DNA from: an uncultured Sulfitobacter sp.
GTDB taxonomy: Bacteria; Pseudomonadota; Alphaproteobacteria; Rhodobacterales; Rhodobacteraceae
NCBI GenBank assembly: GCA_905182645.1
Contig: CAJJCJ010000001.1
Coordinates: 1 to 64,000 of the forward strand
DNA: 64,000 nt
Reading direction: 5' to 3'
Positions 27,100 through 36,726 of the stretch are shown in pieces. A model generated the notes under the pieces. The model made no database searches, was not told where the DNA came from, and saw only the letters and a program-made list of their open reading frames with translations. Every line of letters begins with the position of its first letter. Within the stretch, counting starts at the first letter, position 1. A program made the translations under genes and the position numbers.

Positions 27100-27615
27100 G
27101 TGATTTCCGCGCCTGCCGTCGCTGATCCATGTCCTGTCGGACCAGATCATGCGGCGCGTCTTGATCAGATAATTTTTGAGCTTGGCCGTGCAAATGGTCA
27201 TCAAGCAGCGCGGCCTTTGTCGCAGGAACTATGGGAATTGTGGCTAGATGCGCCTGTCTCGACCGCTCAAGCTATATTAGATGAAGGGATGACGCAGCGC
27301 GAAAGCTTTGATTTTCTCGGGGCGCGCACCACGCTTGACGGGTTGGTTGCATACTGCCCTAACTATGCCGAAGGTTATAATCAGCGGGCTTTTGCGAGCT
27401 TTCTGCAACGTGATTACGACGCCGCGTTGCTTGATCTGAACAAAGCGCTTGAGATCATGCCAAACCATATTGCCGCATTGTCGGGGAAGGGACTGACCCT
27501 GATGGGAATGGGCCGCAATGATGAAGGCCAAGAGGCGTTGCGCGGGGCGCTTTCGCTGAACCCGTGGTTGTCCGAGCATGCATTGATCAGAGAACCTGCC
27601 GGAACCGATATCTAA
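27100..27615 (+). CDS. TPR-repeat protein with a damaged or misplaced signal peptide
   Basis: This is a protein of about 171 aa with tetratricopeptide repeats, the clearest being YAEGYNQRAFASFLQRDYDAALLDLNKAL and the following ALSGKGLTLMGMGRNDEGQEAL unit. It is related to periplasmic or lipoprotein TPR proteins common in Rhodobacterales. From the GTG at 27100 it begins ISAPAVADPCPVG, which looks like the end of a Sec signal peptide. The codons just upstream continue that hydrophobic look (FISFAV) until an in-frame TAG at 27082. An ATG at 27069 opens another frame. A one-base change could restore a full signal peptide, so the gene may be frameshifted at its start. Function unknown. Confidence 0.65.
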   Translation: MISAPAVADPCPVGPDHAARLDQIIFELGRANGHQAARPLSQELWELWLDAPVSTAQAILDEGMTQRESFDFLGARTTLDGLVAYCPNYAEGYNQRAFASFLQRDYDAALLDLNKALEIMPNHIAALSGKGLTLMGMGRNDEGQEALRGALSLNPWLSEHALIREPAGTDI

Positions 27616-27802
27616 CATATTGCACCACATCGCCCGCGCGCATAGACGTAAACGTGCGCCTCCGCCGTGGAATGGTTGACGCAGGAACTTAAAATCCTTG
27701 CGTCTGTTCTGCAATATGCATACGGAACAAGGCGTTGCGTAGACGAGGCGGTTTCTTGGCCTGTTATTGGCCTGGAACCGAATTTTGAAGACAACGCCAG
27801 AT

Positions 27803-27888
27803 GCGGGCGTGGTGGAATGGTAGACACACCAGACTTAAAATCTGTTGGGCGAAAGCCCGTGGGGGTTCGAGTCCCCCCGCCCGCACCA
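27803..27888 (+). tRNA. tRNA-Leu (UAA)
   Basis: This 86-nt class II tRNA has the acceptor stem GCGGGCG pairing with CGCCCGC and a long variable arm (TTGGGCGAAAGCCCGT). The T-loop is GGTTCGAGTCC and the anticodon loop CTTAAAA has TAA at 27836-27838. The 3' CCA is encoded. I saw no partial copy of its 3' end elsewhere in the window, so there is no evidence that it serves as an integration site here. Confidence 0.95.
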
Positions 27889-28476
27889 TAACTTGGCTAA
27901 AATTCCCATAAAGACATAGATAATAATTTATTATCGCCGTTACGAGAACGTTTTACGGGGACGTTTTGGGGAACTTCTTGTGATTTGCTGGCGTTCCTGT
28001 GAGGGTCTACTCAGCACTGCTTCGGCAAGCATCTTCCGTGACATGCCGCGCATAGATTGCTTTGTGACAACTCGGGCTGGTTCCTCAAGAAGCGTGCCAG
28101 TATGGTTCTTTGGAAAGCGTCGAAAACACACTAAAGGCGTCAATAACTGATAAACTTCTTTGTGGAAGTGTCCCGAGAGTCCGTACATATCTACACATAG
28201 AAGCGACGGCATATGGCAGTTGTAGCGGAGTAAACTACGCCAGTTTGTGTCCTTGGGGTTACTCGTTGGCGGGAGAGATGATGGGCTTCGGAAAAAGCTG
28301 ACTAACGCCAACCATAGTGGTCGCACTTAGTGTAATTGCTGCATGAAGTTTACATTTATATCCTAGCGAGCTACCTTTAAAAAAATACTTTCACTAGAGT
28401 TACTGCAGTGTACAAGATTATCCATTCGTTCGTGTCATAAAGATATTAGCGTTGGCAAATAACAAGAGGATGGACG
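27889..28476. other. Gene-poor AT-rich stretch after tRNA-Leu
   Basis: No gene can be supported in these 588 bp. An open frame of 128 codons on the minus strand (27940-28326) has no recognisable domain, a mixed composition and no clear ribosome-binding site. It may be a decayed gene or chance. The last 100 bp are AT-rich and probably hold the promoter of the small membrane protein that follows. Confidence 0.5.
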
Positions 28477-28773
28477 ATGAGACAACAAATCGTATACGGA
28501 TGGAATTTCATATTTAATGCTGAGGTAAGTCCGCTTCGACACATTTCAGATGTTGCGGTAAGACATTATGTTTTGCAAGCACTTGCGCTCATGTGGGCTG
28601 TGTGTTTTGCCATTGCAATCGGAAGCTATACCGTACTGGCAATCAGTGTCATTGGTCATGCGGCCCTAATAGCCGCAGCGGCAATTACAGTAGCAACTTA
28701 TACTGCTGCTGCAAAAAAGCCTACGCTATTTGCCCGTGGATCAGGTCGTGGCAGTGATGGCGAACACGATTAG
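28477..28773 (+). CDS. Small two-helix membrane protein
   Basis: This 98-aa protein has two hydrophobic helices (about 35-55 and 58-77). The N-terminal region NFIFNAEVSPLRHISDVAVRH reads like a conserved family of small roseobacter membrane proteins that I recognise only as hypothetical. AAGAGGATGGACG before the ATG is a good ribosome-binding site. It is a single gene with no operon partner. No function can be assigned. Confidence 0.65.
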   Translation: MRQQIVYGWNFIFNAEVSPLRHISDVAVRHYVLQALALMWAVCFAIAIGSYTVLAISVIGHAALIAAAAITVATYTAAAKKPTLFARGSGRGSDGEHD

Positions 28774-28874
28774 GCTTTAGGCCATGACGATATGCAGCAC
28801 ATAATATGTCCCACTTTACAACTTCCGCATAGTCACCAGCACTATACGCCCTTGAGCCAATGAGGCAGTCGGCT

Positions 28875-29351
28875 ATGAAAGTTTTATTTTCTGCGGCGGT
28901 TTTAGTCTTTTTTTCGACAGGTGGAGCAATTGCTTGCCCTGACTTTAACGCGTCTGCAGGTGAGGCGTATCGCGCTTCTGGTAGAGAGTTGCATGAGACC
29001 ATAGCGTTCAATGTTCGCGCTGGGGGCAATAACTACATCTGGAATTGCTCAAATGTTAAGCCGGGCACCGATACGGGTGCAGGTTATTTCCCAACGGCCC
29101 CTGATTTTTCATTCCAGCTAAGTGGTATGGGCGGGTACCGGCTTGATTTGTGGGTCGTCAGCGATTGCGATTCTGCCCTATTGATCAATACGTCGTCTGC
29201 AAGCTGGTATTACGATGATGATGACAATGGAAACCTTGATCCCAAGATTGTTTTAACACGCCCAGTCGATGGCCGGATTGACGTCTGGATTGGAACATTT
29301 GATGGCACCTACTGCGATGCCCAGCTTCAGCTCGAGACTTTTGAAAAGTAG
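28875..29351 (+). CDS. Secreted protein with a PPC-like beta-sandwich
   Basis: This 158-aa protein has a Sec signal peptide (MKVLFSAAVLVFFSTGGAIA) and one globular domain. Its motifs DLWVVSDCDSALLIN, then YDDDDNGNLDPKIVL and GRIDVWIGTFDG, fit the bacterial pre-peptidase C-terminal (PPC) type domain, in which an Asp-rich turn often binds calcium. Four Cys residues could form disulfides in the periplasm. It stands alone, with no protease gene attached, so a stand-alone adhesive or binding role is possible. ATG 28875 is chosen because the signal peptide begins there. Confidence 0.7.
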   Translation: MKVLFSAAVLVFFSTGGAIACPDFNASAGEAYRASGRELHETIAFNVRAGGNNYIWNCSNVKPGTDTGAGYFPTAPDFSFQLSGMGGYRLDLWVVSDCDSALLINTSSASWYYDDDDNGNLDPKIVLTRPVDGRIDVWIGTFDGTYCDAQLQLETFEK

Positions 29352-29662
29352 GTAATATCAGTAAGGACTTGCCTTCATTATTCGCCCGGCCGAGGCTCCG
29401 CTTTGGCGGCGGGAACCGCAAGCGGCGTCAATGTGGATTTCATTCCTCCCTTTAGCGCCGCCAATGGATGCACCTAAACCATGCGTTTGATCGAAGCCTC
29501 TTGCGAATTTGATCGTATGATTTGCGCTTAGTCGTGTTTGCGTAGACATCATCAAAGCTGTTATTGTGATAGACATGTCTGTTTGCCTGCCGCTAACCTG
29601 ATCGCAGTGCGCGCACCTGACATAGGCTTGTTGCACGTCACATCCCAGAAGGGCGAATTGGT
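29352..29662. other. Intergenic stretch before hyuA
   Basis: No gene or RNA can be supported in these 311 bp. It presumably holds the promoter of the hyu operon. I could not pick out a convincing -35/-10 pair or operator. Confidence 0.4.
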
Positions 29663-31750
29663 ATGACACAAGCGATGGTACGCGTGGGCGTAGATATTGG
29701 CGGTACGTTTACAGACGTAGCACTGGCATACGCTGGTGGCCTTACGACATGTAAAGTGCTGACCAATTATACAGAACCTGAAACGGCCATTCTTGAAGGT
29801 ATCGCTATTGCTGCCGCCCAAGCGGGGGTGCCTGTGTCAGATATTGGGCAGGTTATTCACGGCACGACCCTTGTGACCAATGCGCTGATCCAACGGCGTG
29901 GTGCGAAGGTTGCGTTTATTACGACCCAAGGGTTCCGCGATGTTATTGAGATGCGTTCAGAAAACAGGTTTGAACAATACGATCTGAATTTGACACTGCC
30001 CGTGCCGATGGTCCCGCGCCAAGATCGATTGACACTAAACGAACGAATGGATCACGCGGGTCATGTACTTCAACCGCTTGATCCAGTTGAAACCGATGCC
30101 ATGGTCGCGACAATTTTGGCGGGCGACTATGATGCTGTCGCCATTGGCTTGATGCATTCTTACGCAAATAACGCCCACGAGATGCAGATGGCTGATGCCC
30201 TGCGTGCCGCAGCTCCAGATCTTTCGATCTCGGTGTCATCAGTCATTTCACCGCAAATGCGCGAGCTGCCTCGGTTTAATACTGTAATAGCGAATGCCTA
30301 TGTACAGCCTCAAGTGGCCCGTTATCTTGGGCGGTTGATTGATCGATTGCTGGGTGTAGGCGTGACTGGTCTTGTGTTTATGATGCATTCGGGTGGCGGG
30401 TTGATATCGGTCAAAACTGCGGTAGATCAACCTGTACGCCTGTTGGAATCTGGCCCTGCGGGTGGTGCAATATACGCCGCTGATTTCGCCCGCGCCCAAG
30501 GCATCGACCAAGCGTTATCGTTTGATATGGGTGGCACCACTGCCAAGATTTGCTTGATTGAAGGTGGCCGCCCGAAAACAGCTAACACGTTTGAGGTCGC
30601 GCGCACCTACCGGTTCAAAAAGGGCTCTGGCATGACGGTGTCGACGCCCGTGGTGGAAATGGTCGAGATCGGCGCTGGAGGCGGGTCGATCGCGTCAATC
30701 GACAGCTTGGGCCGCATTCAAGTTGGTCCGCAATCCGCTGGATCAGAGCCGGGGCCTGCATGTTACGGTCAAGGCGGCTCCGCGCCGACGGTCACAGATG
30801 CGAACTTGCTGCTTGGCCGCTTAGACCCTGCTAATTTTGCAGGTGGGACAATTCCGCTGATTGTGGCCGCCGCGACGGGCGCTGTCACAGCGGATTTGGC
30901 CCGACCATTGCAGACCACGACGCAAGAGGCTGCCTTTGGCGTGACCGAAATGGTTGACGAAAACATGGCCAATGCGGCGCGTGTTCACACGGTTGAAAAT
31001 GGGCGCGATATTGAACGGTTTACAATGATTGGCTTTGGTGGCGGTGCGCCGCTTCATGCCTGTCGATTGGGCGAAAAGCTTGGGATCAAGGATATTATCA
31101 TTCCACCCGGTGCTGGCGTCGGTTCGGCGATTGGGTTTCTCAAGGCGCCGTTTAGCTATGAGGCGACGAAAGGGTTGTTTCAGCGGCTGTCGGATTTCGA
31201 TGCAACCGCGATTAACGCGGCCTTGCTGGCATTGCGCGCTGAGGCCACGGCGTTTGTCGCCGCCGGCGCGGACGCAGCCCCGACGTCGACACGGTTGACC
31301 GCCTATATGCGGTATTCGGGTCAGGGCTGGGAAATTCCTGTGCCGTTGGCATTTGACACATTCACCGATGCGGACGCGGCGATGATCTTGGCCGCGTTTG
31401 ACGAAAACTACCGGACATTGTTTGGCCGCACGATTGATGGGCTCGGCGTGGAGATTACCAATTGGTCGCTTGTTGTGGCCTCTGATGTGCCGCCGCCGGC
31501 CGCCGTGACCCGCCGCACAGATGGCGCATTGATCGCAGCGGACCGGACCCGTAAGTTCTTTGATGCCGGACTGCGTAAAATGGTTGATGCATCCGAAGTG
31601 ACCCGCGCTGCGATGACCGCTGGCCAGATGATTGATGGTCCTGCGGTCATTGTCGAAGATGAGACCACAACAATCGTCACATCCGCTTACCGCGCTATTG
31701 GTCAAGATGATGGCAGCCTGCTTTTGACCCGAAAGGAGGGCGCAGCATGA
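29663..31750 (+). CDS. hyuA: Hydantoinase/oxoprolinase family protein, subunit A
   Basis: This 695-aa ATP-dependent subunit starts VRVGVDIGGTFTDVAL, the actin-like ATPase phosphate-1 motif of HyuA, and continues with VIHGTTLVTNALIQRRG and SFDMGGTTAKICLIEGG. Together with HyuB it would hydrolyse a cyclic amide such as 5-oxoproline or N-methylhydantoin at the expense of ATP. Some relatives are acetone or acetophenone carboxylases, but those have extra subunits not seen here. It overlaps hyuB by 4 bp. A neighbouring FAD oxidase and TctABC transporter suggest import and oxidation of the same compound. Confidence 0.92.
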   Translation: MTQAMVRVGVDIGGTFTDVALAYAGGLTTCKVLTNYTEPETAILEGIAIAAAQAGVPVSDIGQVIHGTTLVTNALIQRRGAKVAFITTQGFRDVIEMRSENRFEQYDLNLTLPVPMVPRQDRLTLNERMDHAGHVLQPLDPVETDAMVATILAGDYDAVAIGLMHSYANNAHEMQMADALRAAAPDLSISVSSVISPQMRELPRFNTVIANAYVQPQVARYLGRLIDRLLGVGVTGLVFMMHSGGGLISVKTAVDQPVRLLESGPAGGAIYAADFARAQGIDQALSFDMGGTTAKICLIEGGRPKTANTFEVARTYRFKKGSGMTVSTPVVEMVEIGAGGGSIASIDSLGRIQVGPQSAGSEPGPACYGQGGSAPTVTDANLLLGRLDPANFAGGTIPLIVAAATGAVTADLARPLQTTTQEAAFGVTEMVDENMANAARVHTVENGRDIERFTMIGFGGGAPLHACRLGEKLGIKDIIIPPGAGVGSAIGFLKAPFSYEATKGLFQRLSDFDATAINAALLALRAEATAFVAAGADAAPTSTRLTAYMRYSGQGWEIPVPLAFDTFTDADAAMILAAFDENYRTLFGRTIDGLGVEITNWSLVVASDVPPPAAVTRRTDGALIAADRTRKFFDAGLRKMVDASEVTRAAMTAGQMIDGPAVIVEDETTTIVTSAYRAIGQDDGSLLLTRKEGAA

Positions 31751-33402
31751 CCGTGTCCACAATAGACTACCAGATCATGTGGAACCGCCTGATTGCGGTT
31801 GTTGAAGAACAAGCGACCACGCTTATCCGCACCGCATTTTCGACGTCGGTGCGCGAAGCAGGTGATTTGTCGGCAGGCTTGTTTGATGCGCGCGGTCGCA
31901 TGATCGCGCAGGCTGTCACAGGCACGCCCGGCCACGTGAACGCAATGGCAGAAAGCGTGTCCCATTTCATGCGTGAAATCGGCCCTGACGATATATTTGA
32001 GGATGATGTTTACATCACCAACGACCCTTGGATGGGCACAGGGCATTTGCACGATATCACAGTTGTGTCGCCGTCATTTCGCGCCGGACAACTGATCGGA
32101 TTTTTTGCCTGCACAGCGCATGTGGTCGACATCGGTGGGCGCGGCTTTGGCCCTGATGCATCCGAGGTGTACGAAGAGGGTCTTTTGATCCCGATCATGA
32201 AATTTGCGACCCGCGGCGAAGTGTCTAAGGACCTTATCGGCATGGTTCGCGCTAATGTGCGAGAACCTGTGCAAGTTGTGGGCGATATGTATTCGCTCGC
32301 GGCCTGCAATGCGGCAGGCGACCGTCGCTTGCACACAATGATGACCGAATTTGCGATTGTTGATTTGGTGGGGCTGTCGGATTTCATTATCGACACCAGT
32401 CGGGCGGCGACCCATGCGGCGATTGCCGGTGTGCCGGATGGCAGTTATGCCAATCAAATGACGGTCGACGGCTATGATGCGCCGGTGCTTATGGCGATCA
32501 CGCTTGATGTTGCTGGTGATCGGATCAAGGCGGATTTTGCAGGGACGTCCGGCATGAGCACGTTTGGGGTGAATGTCCCGGAGGTCTATACCCGCGCCTA
32601 TGCCTGCTACGGTTTGAAATGCGCAATTGCGCCGGAGGTTCCCAACAATACCGGTTCGTTAGAACCGTTTGAAATTACGGCGCCCGATGGGTGCATCTTG
32701 GCTGCGCGCAGGCCTGCACCCGTTTCGGTCCGGCATGTCTTGGGGCATTTGATACCTGACGTGGTGTTTGGCGCGCTTCATCAGGCGATGCCTGCAACTG
32801 TGCCTGCGGAAGGCTCTAGCGCGCTGTGGAATGTGCAAATATCGGGTCGCCCCTGTGATCCCGACAGTGGATTGCCCAGCGCCGAAGTTCTGACATTTAA
32901 TTCTGGCGGCACGGGCGCGCGGCCTAATTTTGATGGCTTATCTGCAACTGCGTTTCCATCGGGCGTATCCACCATGAGCGTTGAGGCCACGGAACACGTC
33001 GGCCCCGTGACGATCTGGCGCAAGGAACTGCGGTCAGGGTCGGGCGGGGCGGGTACGACGCGCGGCGGATTCGGGCAGATCATCGAAATCGAGCCGCGCG
33101 CTGGCTATGATTTCTATTTCAACGCGATGTTTGACCGTGTCGATCACCCCGCACGTGGCCGCGAAGGTGGTGGTGCCGGTGAAGCTGGGCGGGTCGCACT
33201 GGCGGATGGGACAAAGCTGCGCAGTAAAGGCCGTCAATTGATCAAATCCGGACAGCGTTTGCGTCTCAGCTTGCCCGGTGGCGGCGGATACGGTGACCCC
33301 GCAAATCGCGCGCCTGCGCTTGTGGCTGCAGACTTAGCCGCAGGTCTGATCAGCTCGCAAGATGCCAAGGCCGACTATGGCTACGGTGCCGACGATGACT
33401 AA
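31747..33402 (+). CDS. hyuB: Hydantoinase B/oxoprolinase family protein
   Basis: This 551-aa partner of HyuA carries the family segments TLIRTAFSTSVREAGDLSAG, YITNDPWMGTGHLHDITV and GGGGYGDP near the C-terminus. It forms the hydrolytic half of the ATP-dependent cyclic amidase. The ATG lies inside the last codons of hyuA (ATGA overlap), and the stop overlaps the start of the FAD oxidoreductase by 8 bp, so the three are one translationally coupled unit. Confidence 0.93.
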   Translation: MTVSTIDYQIMWNRLIAVVEEQATTLIRTAFSTSVREAGDLSAGLFDARGRMIAQAVTGTPGHVNAMAESVSHFMREIGPDDIFEDDVYITNDPWMGTGHLHDITVVSPSFRAGQLIGFFACTAHVVDIGGRGFGPDASEVYEEGLLIPIMKFATRGEVSKDLIGMVRANVREPVQVVGDMYSLAACNAAGDRRLHTMMTEFAIVDLVGLSDFIIDTSRAATHAAIAGVPDGSYANQMTVDGYDAPVLMAITLDVAGDRIKADFAGTSGMSTFGVNVPEVYTRAYACYGLKCAIAPEVPNNTGSLEPFEITAPDGCILAARRPAPVSVRHVLGHLIPDVVFGALHQAMPATVPAEGSSALWNVQISGRPCDPDSGLPSAEVLTFNSGGTGARPNFDGLSATAFPSGVSTMSVEATEHVGPVTIWRKELRSGSGGAGTTRGGFGQIIEIEPRAGYDFYFNAMFDRVDHPARGREGGGAGEAGRVALADGTKLRSKGRQLIKSGQRLRLSLPGGGGYGDPANRAPALVAADLAAGLISSQDAKADYGYGADDD

Positions 33403-34639
33403 AGTGATCGTCGTTGTCGGTGCGGGCATCGTTGGTGTGGCGAGCGCAATTTGGTTGCGGCGCGCAGGACATGATGTGACGCTGATCGATAAAGGCGCGC
33501 CGGGTATGGGGGCGTCTTACGGCAATGCAGGATTGCTGGCGCAGTGGGCTGTCGTGCCGGTCACGACGCCAAAGCTTTGGCGTGATGCGCCGCGCTATTT
33601 GATGGATCCAAACAGCCCGCTTTTTGTGAAATGGGGGCATGTGCCGCGCATGTTGCCGTGGCTGGCGCAATATATGCGCAACGCGACCGATAAGCGGACG
33701 CGCCAGATCGTCAGCTCACTTAGCCCGTTATTGCTTGATGCTGTTGATCAGCACAGATCGTTGATCCAAGGCACCTCTGTTGAAAACTGGGTCCGGGACA
33801 GCAAGATGACCTTTGTCTACCGCAACCGTGCGGGCTTTGATGCCGATGCCTATGGCTGGCGGATGAAGGCGATTGTGGGCATGACGCCGACCGTGATCAC
33901 AGGCGACGTGGTGCAAGAAATTGAGCCGATCCTCAGCGCCGATCACCGCTGTATAGCCGTTTTGGAAGGGCAGGGTCATGTCACTGATCCGGGGAAGTAT
34001 GTCGCGTCGCTAGCACAGTATTTCGAGACGCTCGGCGGTCGCGTTGTATGTGCTGAGGTCCGGGATTTGCAAAAAGGACCGGATGGGCAGATCATATGTG
34101 TGCAAACCGATCAGGATCATTTTGACTGCGATGCGGCTGTGATTACGGCGGGTATTTGGTCCAAGGAATTGACCCGTAAACTGGGCTTGCGCATCCCGCT
34201 GGAGGCCGAGCGCGGCTATCATGTGATCTTTGAAAACCCCACCGAAACGCCGTACAATCCAATGATGATGGTTGATGGCAAATTTGGTGTGAACGCGATG
34301 GATATGGGCCTGCGCTGCGCGGGGACTGTGGAATTGGGCGACCATCATACAGGGCCAAGTACCGCCCCAATTGCATTGCTGAAAAAGCATGCAGCGGCCG
34401 CGTTTCCGCGCATGTCATTTAGTGGCACGCAGGAATGGATGGGCTTCCGCCCCTCGACGCCAGATAGCATGCCATTAATTGGGGAGCTTGGGTCGAGCGG
34501 AATTTTCGTGGGTTTTGGTCATCAACATATCGGACTGACTGCGGGCCCTAAAACCGGACGCATTCTGGCACAAATGATTAGCGGACAGCATCCAAACATA
34601 GACCTGTCCACTTTTGATCCAGCCCGTTTTAGCCGCTGA
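33395..34639 (+). CDS. FAD-dependent amino-acid/amine oxidoreductase (DAO family)
   Basis: This 414-aa flavoenzyme has the Rossmann motif VVVGAGIVGVASAIWLRRAG at its N-terminus, the DAO-family core (CDAAVITAGIWSKELTRKLG) and a C-terminal FAD site (GIFVGFGHQHIGLTAGPKTG). It resembles D-amino-acid dehydrogenase (DadA) and related deaminases. With HyuAB it may oxidise the amino acid released by ring opening of an imported lactam or hydantoin. ATG 33395 is favoured because TKVIVVVGAG begins the fold; it overlaps the hyuB stop. The TctA gene converges one base after its stop. Confidence 0.88.
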   Translation: MTKVIVVVGAGIVGVASAIWLRRAGHDVTLIDKGAPGMGASYGNAGLLAQWAVVPVTTPKLWRDAPRYLMDPNSPLFVKWGHVPRMLPWLAQYMRNATDKRTRQIVSSLSPLLLDAVDQHRSLIQGTSVENWVRDSKMTFVYRNRAGFDADAYGWRMKAIVGMTPTVITGDVVQEIEPILSADHRCIAVLEGQGHVTDPGKYVASLAQYFETLGGRVVCAEVRDLQKGPDGQIICVQTDQDHFDCDAAVITAGIWSKELTRKLGLRIPLEAERGYHVIFENPTETPYNPMMMVDGKFGVNAMDMGLRCAGTVELGDHHTGPSTAPIALLKKHAAAAFPRMSFSGTQEWMGFRPSTPDSMPLIGELGSSGIFVGFGHQHIGLTAGPKTGRILAQMISGQHPNIDLSTFDPARFSR

Positions 34640-36154
34640 TCAATCGCCGTCGGCGACGCCTGCTTGGTTGATCCTTGCACGGCGCGCACGGTAACTTGGC
34701 AGCACAATCAGGATCGCGGCGATAACCAACAATCCCATCGTCATTGGACGTTCCCAGATAAACGCGATGCCATCATATAACTGCATCGACCGCGAGAAGT
34801 TATCTTCCAACATGCCACCCAAAATGAACCCAATAAGCAGCGGTGCCAGCGGATAATCCGCGAACTTTAGCGCCGTCGCACAGATGCCAAATCCGACAAG
34901 GATCAACAGCTCTGTGGCGTTGTTTTGCCCAATATAGGCCCCCATCAGGGTAAAGAATAGAATGAACGGTATTAGATAGTTGCGCGGCACCATGAGCACC
35001 TTGGCGATGTAAGGGATCAAGGGAAGGTTCAAGACGAGCAACACCAGATTTCCGATATACATCGAGATGATAACCGCCCAGAAAATCTGCGGCTCATCAA
35101 TCATCAGGCGCGGGCCGGGTGTGACGTTCAGCGCGATCAATGCGCCCAACAAAATCGCCGTTGTGCCAGACCCTGGAATGCCAAGCGTCAACAGCGGCAC
35201 AAACGATCCGGTACAGGCAGCGTTGTTCGCGGTCTCGGGGGCTGCGAGCCCTTTGATGGAACCTTTGCCAAATTGGTCTTGTTCTTCTTTTGTGGCGATG
35301 TTGCGCTCAACCGCGTAGCCCAAGAAGCTGGCGATAGTCGCACCCGCACCTGGCAGCACGCCGATGAAGAAACCTTGCAGCGATTGCCGCCCAATAACGG
35401 GTGCAATGGCCCATGCTTCGGCGCGGGTGATGCGCATGTCTTTGATGTCACCTGACCCGCTATCTTTCATTTCGCGCGGTTTGAGCACAAGGAAAAGCGC
35501 CTCAGGTAACGCAAACATCGCCATCGCCAGCGTGATAAACCCGAACCCTGATTGCAGGTCCATAATGCCCATGGTGAACCGTGGCAGATTGAACAGTGCG
35601 CCTTCGCCGACGGTCGCCATGATCAATCCTAGTGTGGTCATCATGATTGCCTTGGCGACTTGGCCAGTGCCAGCAAACGCTGCGATGGCTGATAACCCCA
35701 CGACCATCAGCGCGAAGTATTCCGCCGAATGGAACAGCAATGCGACCGACGACAGCATTGGCGCAAAGATCATCAACAGGATCGCCCCAATTGTCCCGCC
35801 GCAGAAACTTGCGATGGCCGCGATGGTCAGTGCCTTGCCCGCTTTGCCTTGTTGGGTCATTGGGTAGCCGTCAAAGCTGGTGGCAACGGTACCCGCGACA
35901 CCGGGTGCATTAAGCAGGATAGACGATGTAGAGCCGCCAAAAATCGCGCCGTAATAGACACCCGCAAGCAAGATAAGCGCCGCAGACGGGTCGCCCATCG
36001 AGATTGCGACTGGGATCATGATCGCGATTATCGACATTGGCCCAAGACCTGGCAACATGCCGATGAACGTGCCGATCAAGCAACCGCCAATGACAACGAG
36101 AATCATCTTAAGTGACAGGGCCGTTTGCAGACCAATAAGCATTCCTTCAAGCAT
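34640..36154 (-). CDS. tctA: Tripartite tricarboxylate transporter permease, large subunit
   Basis: This 504-aa membrane protein has about 11-12 hydrophobic segments and the TctA hallmark GMLPGLGPMSIIAIMIP near residue 32, repeated in the second half (GVLPGAGATIASFLGYA). It forms the main sodium- or proton-driven channel with TctB and takes substrate from TctC. The cargo of this family is usually a di- or tricarboxylate; the exact one is unknown. It follows tctB by 3 bp. The order tctC-tctB-tctA on the minus strand is standard. Confidence 0.95.
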   Translation of the reverse strand: MLEGMLIGLQTALSLKMILVVIGGCLIGTFIGMLPGLGPMSIIAIMIPVAISMGDPSAALILLAGVYYGAIFGGSTSSILLNAPGVAGTVATSFDGYPMTQQGKAGKALTIAAIASFCGGTIGAILLMIFAPMLSSVALLFHSAEYFALMVVGLSAIAAFAGTGQVAKAIMMTTLGLIMATVGEGALFNLPRFTMGIMDLQSGFGFITLAMAMFALPEALFLVLKPREMKDSGSGDIKDMRITRAEAWAIAPVIGRQSLQGFFIGVLPGAGATIASFLGYAVERNIATKEEQDQFGKGSIKGLAAPETANNAACTGSFVPLLTLGIPGSGTTAILLGALIALNVTPGPRLMIDEPQIFWAVIISMYIGNLVLLVLNLPLIPYIAKVLMVPRNYLIPFILFFTLMGAYIGQNNATELLILVGFGICATALKFADYPLAPLLIGFILGGMLEDNFSRSMQLYDGIAFIWERPMTMGLLVIAAILIVLPSYRARRARINQAGVADGD

Positions 36155-36157
36155 CGA

Positions 36158-36649
36158 TCAGCCCCCCAACCCAAGTAAAAAGCCCGGCAGAGGGCGCATG
36201 TAAATTTCCAACACTTGGGACACCAGATACCAAACCGAGAACGCGGCGATCACCCCGACGGGGATCATCACATGCAATTTGCGCTCTCCCAAGATAAACG
36301 CACCGATAATCAGAAAGCCCGATGTCGCGACCAAAAACCCAAAGGGGCGCAATGTTAGTGCGTAGATAACCATGAGGGCCAGCAGCGCGATTGCTTGGCC
36401 AAGCTTGTATTCGTGCAGCCGTCGGTAATCGATGTCGCCCATTTTGACGTTGGATTTTTCCAGACCAAACAGGGTGACTAATGCGGCACCTGCGCCCAAC
36501 ACCGACAATGCCTTTGGGAATGTGCTGGGCCAAATCGGATTGCGCTGCATAAACGGCGCAAGGCCTGCGTCCATGGTGAACCACGCCGCATAGCCGTAGG
36601 CCAGACAGATGCCGAGCAATATAAGTGCGATCCAACGATCAAGCGCCAT
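36158..36649 (-). CDS. tctB: Tripartite tricarboxylate transporter small membrane subunit
   Basis: This 163-aa protein has four hydrophobic segments, as usual for TctB (for example IALILLGICLAYGYAAWFTM at the N-terminus). TctB subunits are poorly conserved, so the assignment rests on size, topology and position between tctC and tctA. A plausible ribosome-binding site (GGAGGG) precedes the ATG. It is translated with tctA. Confidence 0.9.
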   Translation of the reverse strand: MALDRWIALILLGICLAYGYAAWFTMDAGLAPFMQRNPIWPSTFPKALSVLGAGAALVTLFGLEKSNVKMGDIDYRRLHEYKLGQAIALLALMVIYALTLRPFGFLVATSGFLIIGAFILGERKLHVMIPVGVIAAFSVWYLVSQVLEIYMRPLPGFLLGLGG

Positions 36650-36726
36650 GACGCAATCCCCTCCAAGAGTTTATGAAACGGGGCAGCGCAGTCTCCTGCG
36701 CCGCCCCGTCGCGAAACCCTTGGCTT

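Noticed and set aside
27940-28326. Minus-strand frame of 128 codons after tRNA-Leu as a gene or integrase remnant
   Set aside because: No integrase motif, no ribosome-binding site, and no duplicated tRNA end that would mark an integrated element.
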